The notes: generated by a model not told the origin, from the sequence alone. A stretch of DNA of 64,000 bases from Halobacteriales archaeon QH_7_65_31 (GCA_003021785.1 PXQU01000010.1:1-64000), one strand, 5' to 3'. Positions 18,091 through 27,115 are shown, counted from the first letter of the stretch. A program made the numbers and translations.

Positions 18091-18168
18091 GTAGGACAGC
18101 TAACAGGGGGAACTATCTGTTAGGTACAGAGGAATAGTCAGCAAGCAGCACGGATTGACACCCTATCT

Positions 18169-18657
18169 ATGCCCTTCACGCCATTCCACCTTGGACCCGC
18201 CCTCCTTCTTGGAGTTCTTCTCTACCGATGGGTAGATCTCCCAACACTCTTACTGAGCAGTATCATCATCGACATCCGCGCTGCCCTCGTCGTATTCGGG
18301 CCACTTGACCCACCAATCCACGGAATCCTAACCACATTTGCTGGTGGAACAGTCATCGCAATCCTCCTCACAGCGGCTATCTCTTCACTACCTAGCTCTA
18401 TCGACCAATGGCTCGATTATAGGCGGCTAACTGATCGTGTTTCTCGTCGGGCAATCGGTATCGGTGCTGTTCTTGGTGTCTACTCCCACGTAATCCTCGA
18501 CTCGATAGTATATACTGACGCTCGCCCATTTTATCCACTCACTTGGAACCCGTTCTTCGTAGACGGGGTGAAATTCATCCCTGTCTACGTCGGCTGCACT
18601 CTCGCTGGCATTCTTGGTATCATCGCTTTCACCGTGAAGTATCACTACAAAACCTAG
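18169..18657 (+). CDS. membrane protein resembling YdjM-type metal-dependent hydrolases
   Basis: Protein of 162 residues with about four hydrophobic segments. It starts MPFTPFHLGPALLLG and later has GVYSHVILDSIVY and RPFYPLTWNPF, the spaced histidine/aspartate and P-x-T-W-N patterns of small membrane-bound putative metal-dependent hydrolases (YdjM/DUF457-like). The enzymatic activity of this family is not established. Codon use is more AT-rich than in neighbouring housekeeping genes, consistent with acquisition. It stands alone in the disturbed 16-20.7 kb segment. Confidence 0.75.
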   Translation: MPFTPFHLGPALLLGVLLYRWVDLPTLLLSSIIIDIRAALVVFGPLDPPIHGILTTFAGGTVIAILLTAAISSLPSSIDQWLDYRRLTDRVSRRAIGIGAVLGVYSHVILDSIVYTDARPFYPLTWNPFFVDGVKFIPVYVGCTLAGILGIIAFTVKYHYKT

Positions 18658-18919
18658 CTCAAGTCCCGCTCAGAAGGATCGTGAACTGGAAACGGATACA
18701 CACAGCTTACTAAGCCTCTTTGCTCGTACTCAATATTCAGATGGAGTAGCTCTGCTGAAATCCTCCTGCGCCAACAAATATTGGCTCTCAATCGCTAAGT
18801 ACAGGTGAGAGACGTACTATTTAGAGCGGATTACGTCCCACGATCGTTCCCGGAACAGTTAGAAGAAGCAGCTGAGTGCGACAAACACACCGAGGGCCAC
18901 GGTTACGACGGTTCGCGGT
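18658..18919. other. AT-rich gene-free stretch
   Basis: No gene is supported here. A short open plus-strand frame from 18805 (63 codons) overlaps the next minus-strand gene and has no recognisable family. The word AGTACAGGTGAGAGAC (near 18801) recurs with one change as AGTACAGGTGGGAGAC near 19578, a possible trace of an insertion or duplication. Confidence 0.35.
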
Positions 18920-19477
18920 TCAACTCGCAGTCTGACGGCGGGTCGCATATACGACTCCCACGAGACAGCCGACCGGAATTGCGAGCCACCACGTGAGTAC
19001 GAATCCGACGGCGACAAAGAGACCGGACAGTTCGAGCGCGTTTGCTAATGCCACTCCGACCCCTACGGATTCCGAACTCGCAATGTCGAGTACGAAGACA
19101 ACCGCTACGGTAGGTACAAGCGCTACAATGTACGTAGCGACAGCGCCGATAGCACCCTTCAAAACACCGCTAAACGCGGTCTGAGTGGGAGAAATCCGCC
19201 AGCCGATCGCTCCGACGAGAAACGCAGCTGGCACGGCAACGACCAGCCCACGCGTTGCAGAGTAGACGACCCAGTTGAACTCAAGCGTTGCGAAGTACGG
19301 TGACCAGTTGAGGTCGAGGACTCCAGAGTTAACGAGCCAGACCGACGTGATGTATAGTGCCGACACAAAGATGGCACCAATTGCTGCTGCATATCCTGCA
19401 ACGATGTCGTTACGATCTGTTGTAGGGCCATATCGGCTGTACACGGCCCGGAGGGGATTTGAGTTCGGGGTCTGCAT
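18920..19477 (-). CDS. hypothetical four-helix membrane protein
   Basis: Protein of 185 residues with four to five predicted transmembrane helices: around 28-50 (AAAIGAIFVSALYITSVWLV), 70-95, 110-135 (GAIGAVATYIVALVPTVAVV) and 150-178. The N-terminus is polar and cytosolic. No family is recognised. AT-richer codon use and its place among other orphan membrane proteins suggest accessory origin. Coding character is supported by clean hydrophobic segment boundaries and the length of the frame. Confidence 0.6.
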   Translation of the reverse strand: MQTPNSNPLRAVYSRYGPTTDRNDIVAGYAAAIGAIFVSALYITSVWLVNSGVLDLNWSPYFATLEFNWVVYSATRGLVVAVPAAFLVGAIGWRISPTQTAFSGVLKGAIGAVATYIVALVPTVAVVFVLDIASSESVGVGVALANALELSGLFVAVGFVLTWWLAIPVGCLVGVVYATRRQTAS

Positions 19478-19593
19478 AGAACGCTATTCCATCTCTGTAA
19501 ACGTATATGTATTGGAGTTTCTGGACTCGACTACTTAACAAGCACATCGGGAGCCGGCTAAAGATCGGCCTCTTGTCAGTACAGGTGGGAGAC

Positions 19594-19860
19594 TCAACCG
19601 AAATAGAGCCGGTCAACAAAATAAATATATACCCCGAGTGCGGCAATCCAACTGGCGAAAAATCCCGCCATGACGACCCACTTGTGGGGTCGTGATTTGA
19701 ACGTGAAGTAGTCTGCTGTCGTCGAAAAGAAGGGGACTGTTCGCTCTTCTGTACCCGCTGTAAACAAGCCACTCGAAAGAAGCAGCTGAAGAACAGCGAA
19801 TCCGACGAGAGGCGTGAGTAAGAAACTCGCATAGACCAGTACGTCAAAAACTCCAGCCAT
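19594..19860 (-). CDS. hypothetical two-helix membrane protein
   Basis: Protein of 88 residues with one hydrophobic helix near residues 7-30 (LVYASFLLTPLVGFAVLQLL) and another near 62-82 (WVVMAGFFASWIAALGVYIY), separated by a polar loop. No family is recognised. It lies in the AT-rich orphan block, about 120 bases upstream of the other minus-strand membrane gene, with which it may be co-transcribed. Confidence 0.5.
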   Translation of the reverse strand: MAGVFDVLVYASFLLTPLVGFAVLQLLLSSGLFTAGTEERTVPFFSTTADYFTFKSRPHKWVVMAGFFASWIAALGVYIYFVDRLYFG

Positions 19861-19987
19861 GCTCGAAAGAAACGCTAAACTATCATTAAATGCCTTCCTG
19901 ATTCCATCGAGTTAGCCACAATTCAGTAGATACGCGTACATACAGTCTACCCAAAGAGTTTCACCGTGATGGCAGAAATATGTACAT

Positions 19988-20194
19988 ATGAGCGAAACTA
20001 ACAGCAAGCAATTTCTTCGAAGTCGTATCGGAATCGAGGGGGAGAGCCTTGTTATAGGGGTTATTGCGCTTCTCACCCTTACAGCCGTTCTCTTGATAAA
20101 CGGAAACTCATTCCAGTTCAGCCTTCTTGCAGGTGCTACGTTGGGAATCGTTACTTCTTCTCTCCGCTATCTCATTCAAAATCGAAGAGAATAG
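19988..20194 (+). CDS. hypothetical two-helix membrane protein
   Basis: Protein of 68 residues: a polar N-terminus (MSETNSKQFLRSRIGIEGES), two short hydrophobic helices (LVIGVIALLTLTAVLLI and FSLLAGATLGIVTSSL) and a basic C-terminal tail. No family is recognised. It is divergent from the gene at 19860. The 150 bases downstream (20195-20348) are AT-rich and I see nothing in them. Confidence 0.5.
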   Translation: MSETNSKQFLRSRIGIEGESLVIGVIALLTLTAVLLINGNSFQFSLLAGATLGIVTSSLRYLIQNRRE

Positions 20195-20348
20195 CCATCT
20201 GCTCAAATCTAAGGATTGGCTTTTTCATTCAATTGTCTAGAAATAGCGTCTTACCAATTCGATAAATGCAACACCTATGTTGAAATGGTAGCTCATCGCA
20301 ACAAACCCAAAGTCAACTACCTAGTTAACTGTTCTATGATATGTTGAC

Positions 20349-20668
20349 CTACGACACGTCGTTCGGACGCGCGAGCAGTTCCTCCTGATACGCCGCGACG
20401 GCCTCCACGACGGCATCAGCGTCCTCGTCGGTCACGCCGTACTCGTCGAGACTCCGATACAGCAGTTCGACGGCGCGCTCGATGTGTGCCGGCGTGAACG
20501 GAACGTGAAGATGCGCCTCGCGGATCGGCGGGCCGTCGTACGTCTCCGGGCCGCCGGCCGCCTCACACCGAGCTTGTCGTCGCCCACGAGCTGTGCGTAG
20601 AAGTCGTCGACGACGGCAGCGATCCCCTCACGACCGCCGAGCCGGTCGTACAGCCGGTCCTGTGGCAT
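20349..20668 (-). pseudogene. truncated haemoglobin (group 1-like), frameshifted by an internal deletion
   Basis: The N-terminal 34 residues read MPQDRLYDRLGGREGIAAVV and on to DKLG, a clear truncated-haemoglobin A/B-helix start. At about 20566 the frame breaks. The C-terminal part continues in another minus-strand frame as AAGGPETYDGPPIREAHLHV and on to a proper end, AYQEELLARPNDVS, with a TAG at 20349. The usual segment between these blocks, holding the E-helix region with the distal residues (roughly 20-25 residues), is absent. Haem binding and expression of full product are therefore not expected. Either a recent out-of-frame deletion or an assembly error. Confidence 0.85.
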
Positions 20669-20742
20669 ACGCCTCCTTCTCAGCTGACGAGCTAAACAGT
20701 TCCGCCCGCTCCGCGTTAGCCTCGCCAACGCGTACACCCCTC

Positions 20743-20756
20743 CGTTTCGAGTGGAG
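20743..20756 (+). repeat. isolated mini-ORB motif
   Basis: CGTTTCGAGTGGAG, in intergenic DNA 50 bases before the DUF296 gene, matches the core of the ORBs at the origin near 13.7 kb but lacks the G-string. Confidence 0.45.
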
Positions 20757-20806
20757 TCGCCCGTTCCCACGGTAGGCTTTTGTCTGCACGAGTGTTCGCC
20801 GTGGGT

Positions 20807-21229
20807 ATGGAGTATCGCGAGCTCGACGGCACGCGCGAGTTCGTCGCGGGACTTGACCACGGCGGCGACTGGCGTGCACAGATCGAGACGTTCGCGCGCG
20901 AGGAGGAGATCGGTGCGGCGTTCTTCGTCGGTCTCGGCGCGGTACAGGACGTGGAGTTCTACTTCTACGATCAGGAGACACAGGAGTACTACCCCGAGGA
21001 GTTCGACGAGCCGCTCGAAGTCGCCGCCTGCGTCGGCAACATCTCGATGTTGGCCGGTGAACCGTTCGCTCACACGCACGCGGTCTGTTCACGCGAAGAC
21101 GGGACCACGATCGCCGGGCATCTCAACGCCGGCACGGTGTTCGCCGGTGAGCTGTACGTCCGTGCGTTCGACGCCGATCTCGTGCGCGAGCACGACGAGA
21201 CGACCGATCTGGACCTCTGGCCGCTGTAG
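20807..21229 (+). CDS. PPC/DUF296 domain protein
   Basis: Protein of 140 residues consisting of a single PPC (DUF296) domain. There is an early RELDGTREFVAGLDHGGD segment, a central FFVGLGAVQDVEFYFYD, and the metal-binding histidine cluster GEPFAHTHAV followed by GHLNAGTVFAGELYV. In plants the domain is part of AT-hook proteins; prokaryotic stand-alone members are of unknown function. Its stop is followed without a gap by the ATG of polC, so the two are probably co-transcribed. The ATG at 20807 is chosen because the family begins with MEYRE-type sequence. Confidence 0.88.
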   Translation: MEYRELDGTREFVAGLDHGGDWRAQIETFAREEEIGAAFFVGLGAVQDVEFYFYDQETQEYYPEEFDEPLEVAACVGNISMLAGEPFAHTHAVCSREDGTTIAGHLNAGTVFAGELYVRAFDADLVREHDETTDLDLWPL

Positions 21230-24200
21230 ATGGACGACGAGACGTACTTCGAACAGTTAGAAGAACAGCTCGACGACGCCTTCGAGGTCGCCGAGGAGGC
21301 GAAGACCCTCGGTGAGGATCCCAGCCCGAACGTCGAGATTCCGGTCGCGAAGGACATGGCCGACCGGGTCGAGAACATCCTCGGTATCGAGGGGGTCGCA
21401 GCGCGCGTCCGTGAACTCGAAGGCGAGATGTCGCGCGAGGAGGCTGCACTCGCACTCGTCACGGACTTCGTGGAAGGGACCGTCGGCGACTACGACTCCC
21501 GCGCCGGGAAAGTAGAGGGCGCAGTCCGGACGGCTGTCGCGCTCCTCACCGAGGGCGTCGTCGCCGCACCCATCGAGGGTATCGACCGCGTCGAGCTTCT
21601 CGAAAACGACGACGGCACGGAGTTCATCAACATCTACTACGCCGGTCCGATCCGCTCTGCCGGCGGGACCGCACAGGCGCTTTCGGTCCTCGTCGGTGAT
21701 TACGCCCGTGCACTGCTCGGTATCGAGGAGTACAACGCTCGCACCGACGAGACGGAGCGGTACGCCGAGGAGATCGCCCTCTACGACAAGGAGACCGGTC
21801 TCCAGTACACGCCGAAAGATACGGAGACGAAGTTCATCGCGAAACACCTCCCCGTGATGCTGGACGGCGAGCCGACGGGTGACGAGGAGGTCTCGGGCTT
21901 TCGCGATCTCGAACGCGTCGCCACCAACTCCGCCCGCGGCGGGATGTGTCTCGTCCTCGCGGAGGGGATCGCGCTCAAAGCGCCGAAGATACAGCGATAC
22001 ACGCGCCAGCTCGACGAGGTCGACTGGCCGTGGCTCCAAGACCTCATCGACGGCAGCTACGCCGAAGCCGACGGGAGCGGAGACGAATCAGAGAGCGAGA
22101 CCGAGGCGGAGACCGACAGCGGACCCGGCGAGGAGCGCGACGACACGGCCGAGACGCCGAGCGAGCCGGTCGGCCCTCCCCGAGCAGCGTCCTCCGGGAA
22201 GTTCCTGCGTGATCTCATCGCCGGGCGACCGGTGTTCGGCCATCCCTCAGAGAGCGGCGGGTTCCGGCTCCGCTACGGGCGCGCCCGCAACCACGGCTTC
22301 GCGACCGCCGGCGTCCACCCCGCGACGATGCGTATCGTCGACGACTTCCTCGCGACGGGCACACAGATCAAGACCGAACGGCCCGGGAAGGCCGCCGGGG
22401 TCATTCCGGTCGACTCGATCGACGGGCCGACGGTCAAGCTCGCCAACGGCGACGTTCGGCGTATCGACGACCCGGCGGAGGCGAACGAGATCGCCAACGG
22501 CGTCGTCGAGATCCTCGATCTGGGCGAGTATCTCGTCAACTACGGCGAGTTCGTGGAGAACAACCACCCGCTCGCGCCGGCCTCCTACGTGACCGAGTGG
22601 TGGCGACAGGATCTCGCGGCCGCGGGTGCAGACGTACAGGCGCTCGCAGACGACCCCGGGGTGAGTCTCGATCGGCCGACCGCCGAGCGGGCGCTGGCGT
22701 GGGCCAGCGAGTACGGCGCGCCGCTGCATCCCGCCTACACGTATCTCTGGCACGATCTCTCCGTCGAGGCGTTCGAGGAGCTGACGGCGGCGGTCGCGGA
22801 GTCTGGTCGGTTCGCCGAGACCGATGGCGGCCTGCTGGAAGCGTCCCCCGAGAAGCCGAGCCCGCAGACGCTCACGCTGCCGAACACGGAGGCGGTCACC
22901 GACGCGCTCGAAACCATCGTCATCGAGCACACGCAGGGGAACGAGCGGGTCTCGATTCCGGACGCCCTCCCGTTCGTTCGCTCGCTCGGCCTGACCGACG
23001 ACCTCGACCGGACGTGGGAGTCGCTGTCGTCAGAGGCACGCACGTGGGCCGACGGCGAGAACGCTCACCGCGCCGTCGTCGAAGTCGCGCCGTTCGATCT
23101 ACGGGAACGCGCCCCGACCCGCATCGGCAACCGGATGGGCCGTCCCGAAAAGTCCGAACAGCGCGAGATGTCACCGGCCGTCCACACCCTCTTTCCCATC
23201 GGTGAGGCGGGCGGGAACCAGCGCGACGTGACCGGCGCGGCGAAACAACGGGACGTGTCGCCCGCCGCGCCCGGCGAGATCGACGTCGAGGTCGCCCGGC
23301 GGCGCTGTCCCGACTGTGATAACACCACCTTCCGCGGTCGCTGTCGCGAGTGCGGCTCGTGGACCGACCCCCACTACGTCTGTCCCGACTGCGAGCACAA
23401 CGTGGAACCCGACGAGTCGGGTCGTGCAGAGTGTCCCGGCTGTGAGACGCTGGCTCGCTCGACCGAGTACCGCGATCTCGACTTGAATCAGGAGCTTCGG
23501 GAGGCCCACGAGGCGGTCGGCGAGCGCGCCGGCTCGTACGATATCCTGAAAGGCGTGAAGGGACTCACCTCGATGCATAAGATTCCCGAACCCCTCGAAA
23601 AAGGTGTTTTGCGGGCGAAAAACGACGTTTCCTCGTTCAAAGACGGAACCGTCCGCTACGATATGACGGACCTCCCGGTCACCGCCGTCCGGGCAGCGGA
23701 ACTCGACGTGAGCGTCGATCAGCTGCGCGAGCTCGGCTACGAGACGGACATCGACGGTGAGCCGCTCCGCCACGCCGATCAGCTGGTCGAGCTACAGGTG
23801 CAGGATATCGTTCTTCCGGACGGCGCGGCCGAACACATGCTCCGTACCGCCGACTACGTGGACGATCTGCTCGAACGGTACTACGGACTGGACGCCTTCT
23901 ACGAACTCGACGACCGCGACGACCTCGTCGGCGAGCTCGTCTTCGGGATGGCTCCCCACACCTCTGCGGCAGTCGTCGGCAGAGTCGTCGGCTTCACCTC
24001 TGCGGCCGTCGGCTACGCGCATCCGTACTTTCACGCCGCGAAACGGCGGAACTGCTTCCATCCGGAGACGAAGCTGTGGTATCGCGACGAGACCGAGGAG
24101 TGGCACTACGGTCGCATCGACGAGTTCGTCGAACGGCGACTCGATCCCGCCACGGCCCGCGAGGACGACTTCGGGACGCTCGTTCAGGAGCTGGACGGCG

Positions 24201-25339
24201 ACGTGTTCGTTCCTTCGGTGACGGACGGCGGTCGTGAGACGGTGAAGCCGGTCGAAGCGGTGTCGAAACACCCGGCTCCTGCACACATGGTTCGGGTCGA
24301 AACCGAGGGGGGCCGGACGCTGACTGTGACCCCTGACCACCGCCTTTGTCGTTGGAATCAGGAGATAGAGAAGGTCGAAGCCAGCGAGATCACCGTCGGA
24401 GACGATCTCGCCGTTCCGACACAGCGATCGACCGACCGCGCAGAGGAACCCCGGCCCGCTACCGCCGACGGCGGTGTCGTGACGGATACTGTCTCTTCGG
24501 TCGAAACCGTCCAGAGCGACAGCGAACACACCTACTGTCTCACCGTTGCAGACACGCACACACTCGTCGCGAACGATACGTACGTCGCGCAGTGCGACGG
24601 CGACGAAGACTGCGTGATGCTCCTGATGGACGGACTGCTGAACTTCTCGAAAGCCTACCTGCCGAACCAGCGAGGCGGGCGGATGGACGCACCTCTCGTG
24701 ATGTCCTCACGTATCGACCCCTCCGAGATCGACGACGAGGCGCACAACATGGATATCGTCGACCGGTATCCCCGCGAGTTCTACGAGGCGACCCGCGAGC
24801 AGGCCGACCCCGAGGACGTGGATATCCAAATCGCGGAGGACACGCTCGGCACTGCAAGCGAGTACAGCGGCTTCGATCACACCCACGATACGACGGATAT
24901 CGCGCTCGGGCCTGATCTTTCGGCGTACAAGACGCTCGGGAGCATGATGGACAAGATGGACGCACAGCTCGCGCTGGCGCGGAAGCTCCGCGCCGTGGAC
25001 GAGACCGACGTGGCCGAGCGCGTCATCGAGTACCACTTCCTGCCGGACCTCATCGGGAATCTTCGCGCGTTCTCGCGACAGGAGACGCGGTGTCTCGACT
25101 GCGGGGAGAAGTACCGTCGGATGCCCCTGACCGGCGACTGTCGAGAGTGCGGCGGTCGCGTGAACCTCACCGTTCACGAGGGGTCCGTGAACAAGTACAT
25201 GGACGTGGCACTCCGGGTCGCTGAGGAGTACGGCTGCCGGGAGTACACCAAACAGCGACTAAACATTCTCGAACGCTCGCTCGAATCGGTGTTCGAGAAC
25301 GACAAGAACAAGCAGGGAAGCATCAGCGACTTCATGTAA
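21230..25339 (+). CDS. polC: DNA polymerase D (family D) large subunit DP2, intein-containing
   Basis: Catalytic subunit of the euryarchaeal replicative polymerase D, acting with the exonuclease subunit DP1. The precursor has 1369 residues; removing the 180-residue intein leaves about 1189, the normal length. Landmarks are the N-terminal MDDETYFEQLEEQLDDAFEV, NIYYAGPIRSAGGTAQALSV, zinc-binding cysteine pairs (CPDC, CREC, CPDC, CPGC at about residues 697-745; CLDC and CREC near 1285-1307), and the catalytic region at HPYFHAAKRRN / CDGDEDCVMLLMD, which holds the metal-binding aspartates and is where the intein sits. An acidic insert (about 285-310) is haloarchaeal. It directly follows the DUF296 gene. 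Confidence 0.96.
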   Translation: MDDETYFEQLEEQLDDAFEVAEEAKTLGEDPSPNVEIPVAKDMADRVENILGIEGVAARVRELEGEMSREEAALALVTDFVEGTVGDYDSRAGKVEGAVRTAVALLTEGVVAAPIEGIDRVELLENDDGTEFINIYYAGPIRSAGGTAQALSVLVGDYARALLGIEEYNARTDETERYAEEIALYDKETGLQYTPKDTETKFIAKHLPVMLDGEPTGDEEVSGFRDLERVATNSARGGMCLVLAEGIALKAPKIQRYTRQLDEVDWPWLQDLIDGSYAEADGSGDESESETEAETDSGPGEERDDTAETPSEPVGPPRAASSGKFLRDLIAGRPVFGHPSESGGFRLRYGRARNHGFATAGVHPATMRIVDDFLATGTQIKTERPGKAAGVIPVDSIDGPTVKLANGDVRRIDDPAEANEIANGVVEILDLGEYLVNYGEFVENNHPLAPASYVTEWWRQDLAAAGADVQALADDPGVSLDRPTAERALAWASEYGAPLHPAYTYLWHDLSVEAFEELTAAVAESGRFAETDGGLLEASPEKPSPQTLTLPNTEAVTDALETIVIEHTQGNERVSIPDALPFVRSLGLTDDLDRTWESLSSEARTWADGENAHRAVVEVAPFDLRERAPTRIGNRMGRPEKSEQREMSPAVHTLFPIGEAGGNQRDVTGAAKQRDVSPAAPGEIDVEVARRRCPDCDNTTFRGRCRECGSWTDPHYVCPDCEHNVEPDESGRAECPGCETLARSTEYRDLDLNQELREAHEAVGERAGSYDILKGVKGLTSMHKIPEPLEKGVLRAKNDVSSFKDGTVRYDMTDLPVTAVRAAELDVSVDQLRELGYETDIDGEPLRHADQLVELQVQDIVLPDGAAEHMLRTADYVDDLLERYYGLDAFYELDDRDDLVGELVFGMAPHTSAAVVGRVVGFTSAAVGYAHPYFHAAKRRNCFHPETKLWYRDETEEWHYGRIDEFVERRLDPATAREDDFGTLVQELDGDVFVPSVTDGGRETVKPVEAVSKHPAPAHMVRVETEGGRTLTVTPDHRLCRWNQEIEKVEASEITVGDDLAVPTQRSTDRAEEPRPATADGGVVTDTVSSVETVQSDSEHTYCLTVADTHTLVANDTYVAQCDGDEDCVMLLMDGLLNFSKAYLPNQRGGRMDAPLVMSSRIDPSEIDDEAHNMDIVDRYPREFYEATREQADPEDVDIQIAEDTLGTASEYSGFDHTHDTTDIALGPDLSAYKTLGSMMDKMDAQLALARKLRAVDETDVAERVIEYHFLPDLIGNLRAFSRQETRCLDCGEKYRRMPLTGDCRECGGRVNLTVHEGSVNKYMDVALRVAEEYGCREYTKQRLNILERSLESVFENDKNKQGSISDFM
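24053..24592 (+). other. mini-intein in PolC (180 residues)
   Basis: It begins with Cys at codon 942 (CFHPETKLWY, block A) directly after KRRN. Block B has TVTPDHRL with the conserved histidine. Block F is EHTYCLTVADTHTLVAND. It ends TYVAQ before the +1 Cys of CDGDED (codon 1122). No LAGLIDADG or other homing endonuclease fits in 180 residues, so it is a mini-intein. The last intein residue is Gln instead of the usual Asn, a feature known from PolII/PolC inteins of other archaea that can still splice. The insertion site is the catalytic aspartate region. Confidence 0.95.
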
Positions 25340-25422
25340 ACCCGTTCCTCTACTTCGCTTGGCGCGGCGACGCCGTCGAGTACTGGGAGTAGGATTTTCT
25401 TTGCCCCTGTCGTTGGTCGGGC

Positions 25423-25893
25423 ATGGAGAAAGTCGCAGTTGACGACGTGGACTCGTGGCAGGGACCGGCCTCGGTCAAGCGCCCGGTCGGACGCGCGCTC
25501 GGGCTGACGGACGCGGCACTCAACTACTACGAGCTCGCTCCGGGTGAGTCGTTCGCCTTCGGCTACCACAGACACGAACGCCAAGAGGAGCTGTTCTACA
25601 TCATCGAAGGAACGGCGACCTTCGAGACGGAAGACGGCGAGACGGTCGTCGGTCGCGGCGAACTCGTCCGGTTCGAGCCGGGGGAGTGGCAACAGGGGTC
25701 CAACGACGGGGACGAGCGAGTGCGCGCGCTCGCGTTCGGCGCGCCCGCGGAATCGGGTGAGACGACGATCCTTCGGGCGTGTCCCGACTGTGGAGATCGA
25801 ACCGAGCAGGCAATCGACCGTCCAGACGATGACGAGACGGCACTCGTGACGACGTGTGTCGACTGCGACGCGGAGACGGCGCGGTTCTCGTAG
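25423..25893 (+). CDS. cupin domain protein with C-terminal zinc ribbon-like tail
   Basis: Protein of 156 residues. The first about 110 residues form a single cupin beta barrel with the metal-binding motif YHRHERQEELFYIIEG and later RFEPGEWQQG. The C-terminal about 40 residues add CPDC and CVDC pairs (near 120 and 146) that could bind zinc. Haloarchaea encode many such small cupins, and the ligand is unknown. It lies 83 bases after polC with its own short upstream region, and the DUF393 gene follows 37 bases later. Confidence 0.85.
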   Translation: MEKVAVDDVDSWQGPASVKRPVGRALGLTDAALNYYELAPGESFAFGYHRHERQEELFYIIEGTATFETEDGETVVGRGELVRFEPGEWQQGSNDGDERVRALAFGAPAESGETTILRACPDCGDRTEQAIDRPDDDETALVTTCVDCDAETARFS

Positions 25894-25930
25894 CCAAACA
25901 CGGAAGTCCATCGCCCGCGTACGTTCCGGC

Positions 25931-26311
25931 ATGACGGAGCCGGCGACGTTCGTGTACGACGACGAGTGTGGCTTCTGTACGTGGTGTGCACAGCGGCTCA
26001 TCGACTACTCCGATCTCGCCGTCATCGGCTTCTCCGATCTCGACGACGAGCAGTTAGCGCGACTCCCCGAAGACTGGCGTGAGGGTGCACATCTCATCAC
26101 TGACGAACAGGTGTACTCGTTCGGCGAGGCGATCGAACAGGCGTTCGAGCGCAGCGAGCTCGCACCACCGAAGGTCGACGAGACGCTCGATTTCCTCCGC
26201 CAGTTCAGCGACTACAACCGCCTGCGCGAGAGGCTGTACCGCGAAGCCGCCGATCGCCGTGCCCTGTGGGGGAAGTTCGCCCGACAGGACAGTCCCGTGC
26301 GTCGTACCTGA
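25931..26311 (+). CDS. DUF393 (DCC-type) thiol-disulfide oxidoreductase-like protein
   Basis: Protein of 126 residues. It starts with FVYDDECGFCTWCAQRLI, the CxxC-bearing motif of the DCC/DUF393 family, a thioredoxin-fold group of predicted redox proteins. The later HLITDEQVYSFGEAIEQAF corresponds to the family's second block (substrate-side strand and helix). The ATG at 25931 places the first strand correctly; an upstream in-frame ATG at 25856 lies inside the cupin gene. Probably cytosolic. The partner is unknown. Confidence 0.88.
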   Translation: MTEPATFVYDDECGFCTWCAQRLIDYSDLAVIGFSDLDDEQLARLPEDWREGAHLITDEQVYSFGEAIEQAFERSELAPPKVDETLDFLRQFSDYNRLRERLYREAADRRALWGKFARQDSPVRRT

Positions 26312-26342
26312 ACAGGGGTCGGCTGTATACCAGAAACGCCAC

Positions 26343-26356
26343 CGTTTCGGGTGGAA
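26343..26356 (+). repeat. isolated mini-ORB motif
   Basis: CGTTTCGGGTGGAA, within a small dyad CCACC...GGTGG in the gap between the DUF393 and acetyltransferase genes. It matches the core of the ORB at 13951-13980 exactly in reverse orientation. Confidence 0.45.
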
Positions 26357-26416
26357 GTATGTGTTTGCGTACCACCCTCGAAGTAGCTTCTTTTTGGCCC
26401 GCCTCCCAGCGACGGT

Positions 26417-26941
26417 ATGCCCGGTCCCGTATTCATCGAGGGTGACCGCATCGACCTCCACGTCATCGAAGAGTCGGACGCCGAGACCATCCAGCAGTTG
26501 GTCAATCGGCCGGCCGTCCGACAGGACCTCGGGATGACGACCCCGATTGCCCTCCACGAGGAAGAAAAGTGGATTACCGGGGACGACGACGGCACCACGT
26601 TCTTCATCGGTCTCGACGGTGAGGGTATCGGTACTATCGGAATGGACGACCCGAGCACGTGGGGCACCGCCAACATCAGCTACTATCTCGACCCCGAACG
26701 CTGGGGCAACGGCTACACGAGCGAGGCGCTGCATCTGCTCGCGCAGTACGCCTTCGGCGAGCGTCGGGTCGCGAAGCTCACCGGTGACGTGTGCGCGACG
26801 AACGACGCCTCGGCCGGCGTGATGGAGTCTGTCGGCTTCGTGCAGGAGGGTCGCCGCCGGAAGGAGGCGTTCGTCGACGGCGAGCGCATCGACGTGCTCC
26901 GATACGGCCTGCTCGCCGAGGAGTACGAGGCTCCCGAATAG
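26417..26941 (+). CDS. GNAT family N-acetyltransferase (RimJ/RimL-like)
   Basis: Acetyltransferase of 174 residues. The N-terminal strand GDRIDLHVIEESDAETIQQL is RimL-like. The acetyl-CoA binding motif A is in SYYLDPERWGNGYTSEALHL, and ATNDASAGVMESVGFVQEGR forms the last conserved strand/helix. The family acetylates N-terminal amines of proteins or small molecules; the substrate here is unknown. It converges with the thermosome gene and shares the terminator-like stem at 27116-27149. Confidence 0.88.
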   Translation: MPGPVFIEGDRIDLHVIEESDAETIQQLVNRPAVRQDLGMTTPIALHEEEKWITGDDDGTTFFIGLDGEGIGTIGMDDPSTWGTANISYYLDPERWGNGYTSEALHLLAQYAFGERRVAKLTGDVCATNDASAGVMESVGFVQEGRRRKEAFVDGERIDVLRYGLLAEEYEAPE

Positions 26942-27115
26942 GATTCCGTCGTCGCGGTCGCTGTGCGGTAACCGCGCCGTTGCGGTTGCTGTGCAGTCAG
27001 CGTCGAACGAAACTGCGCGGCGAGGCGCGATGCGCCGAGCCGTAGGCGCGCGGACCACCACGAGCCGACCGTAGGGAGGCTCGTGACGGGAGCACGCCCG
27101 CATATTTTCAACCAG

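Noticed and set aside
18805-18996. 63-codon plus-strand frame in the AT-rich gap
   Set aside because: It overlaps the end of the minus-strand membrane protein gene, starts with GTG, lacks a TATA box at leaderless spacing and has no recognisable family.
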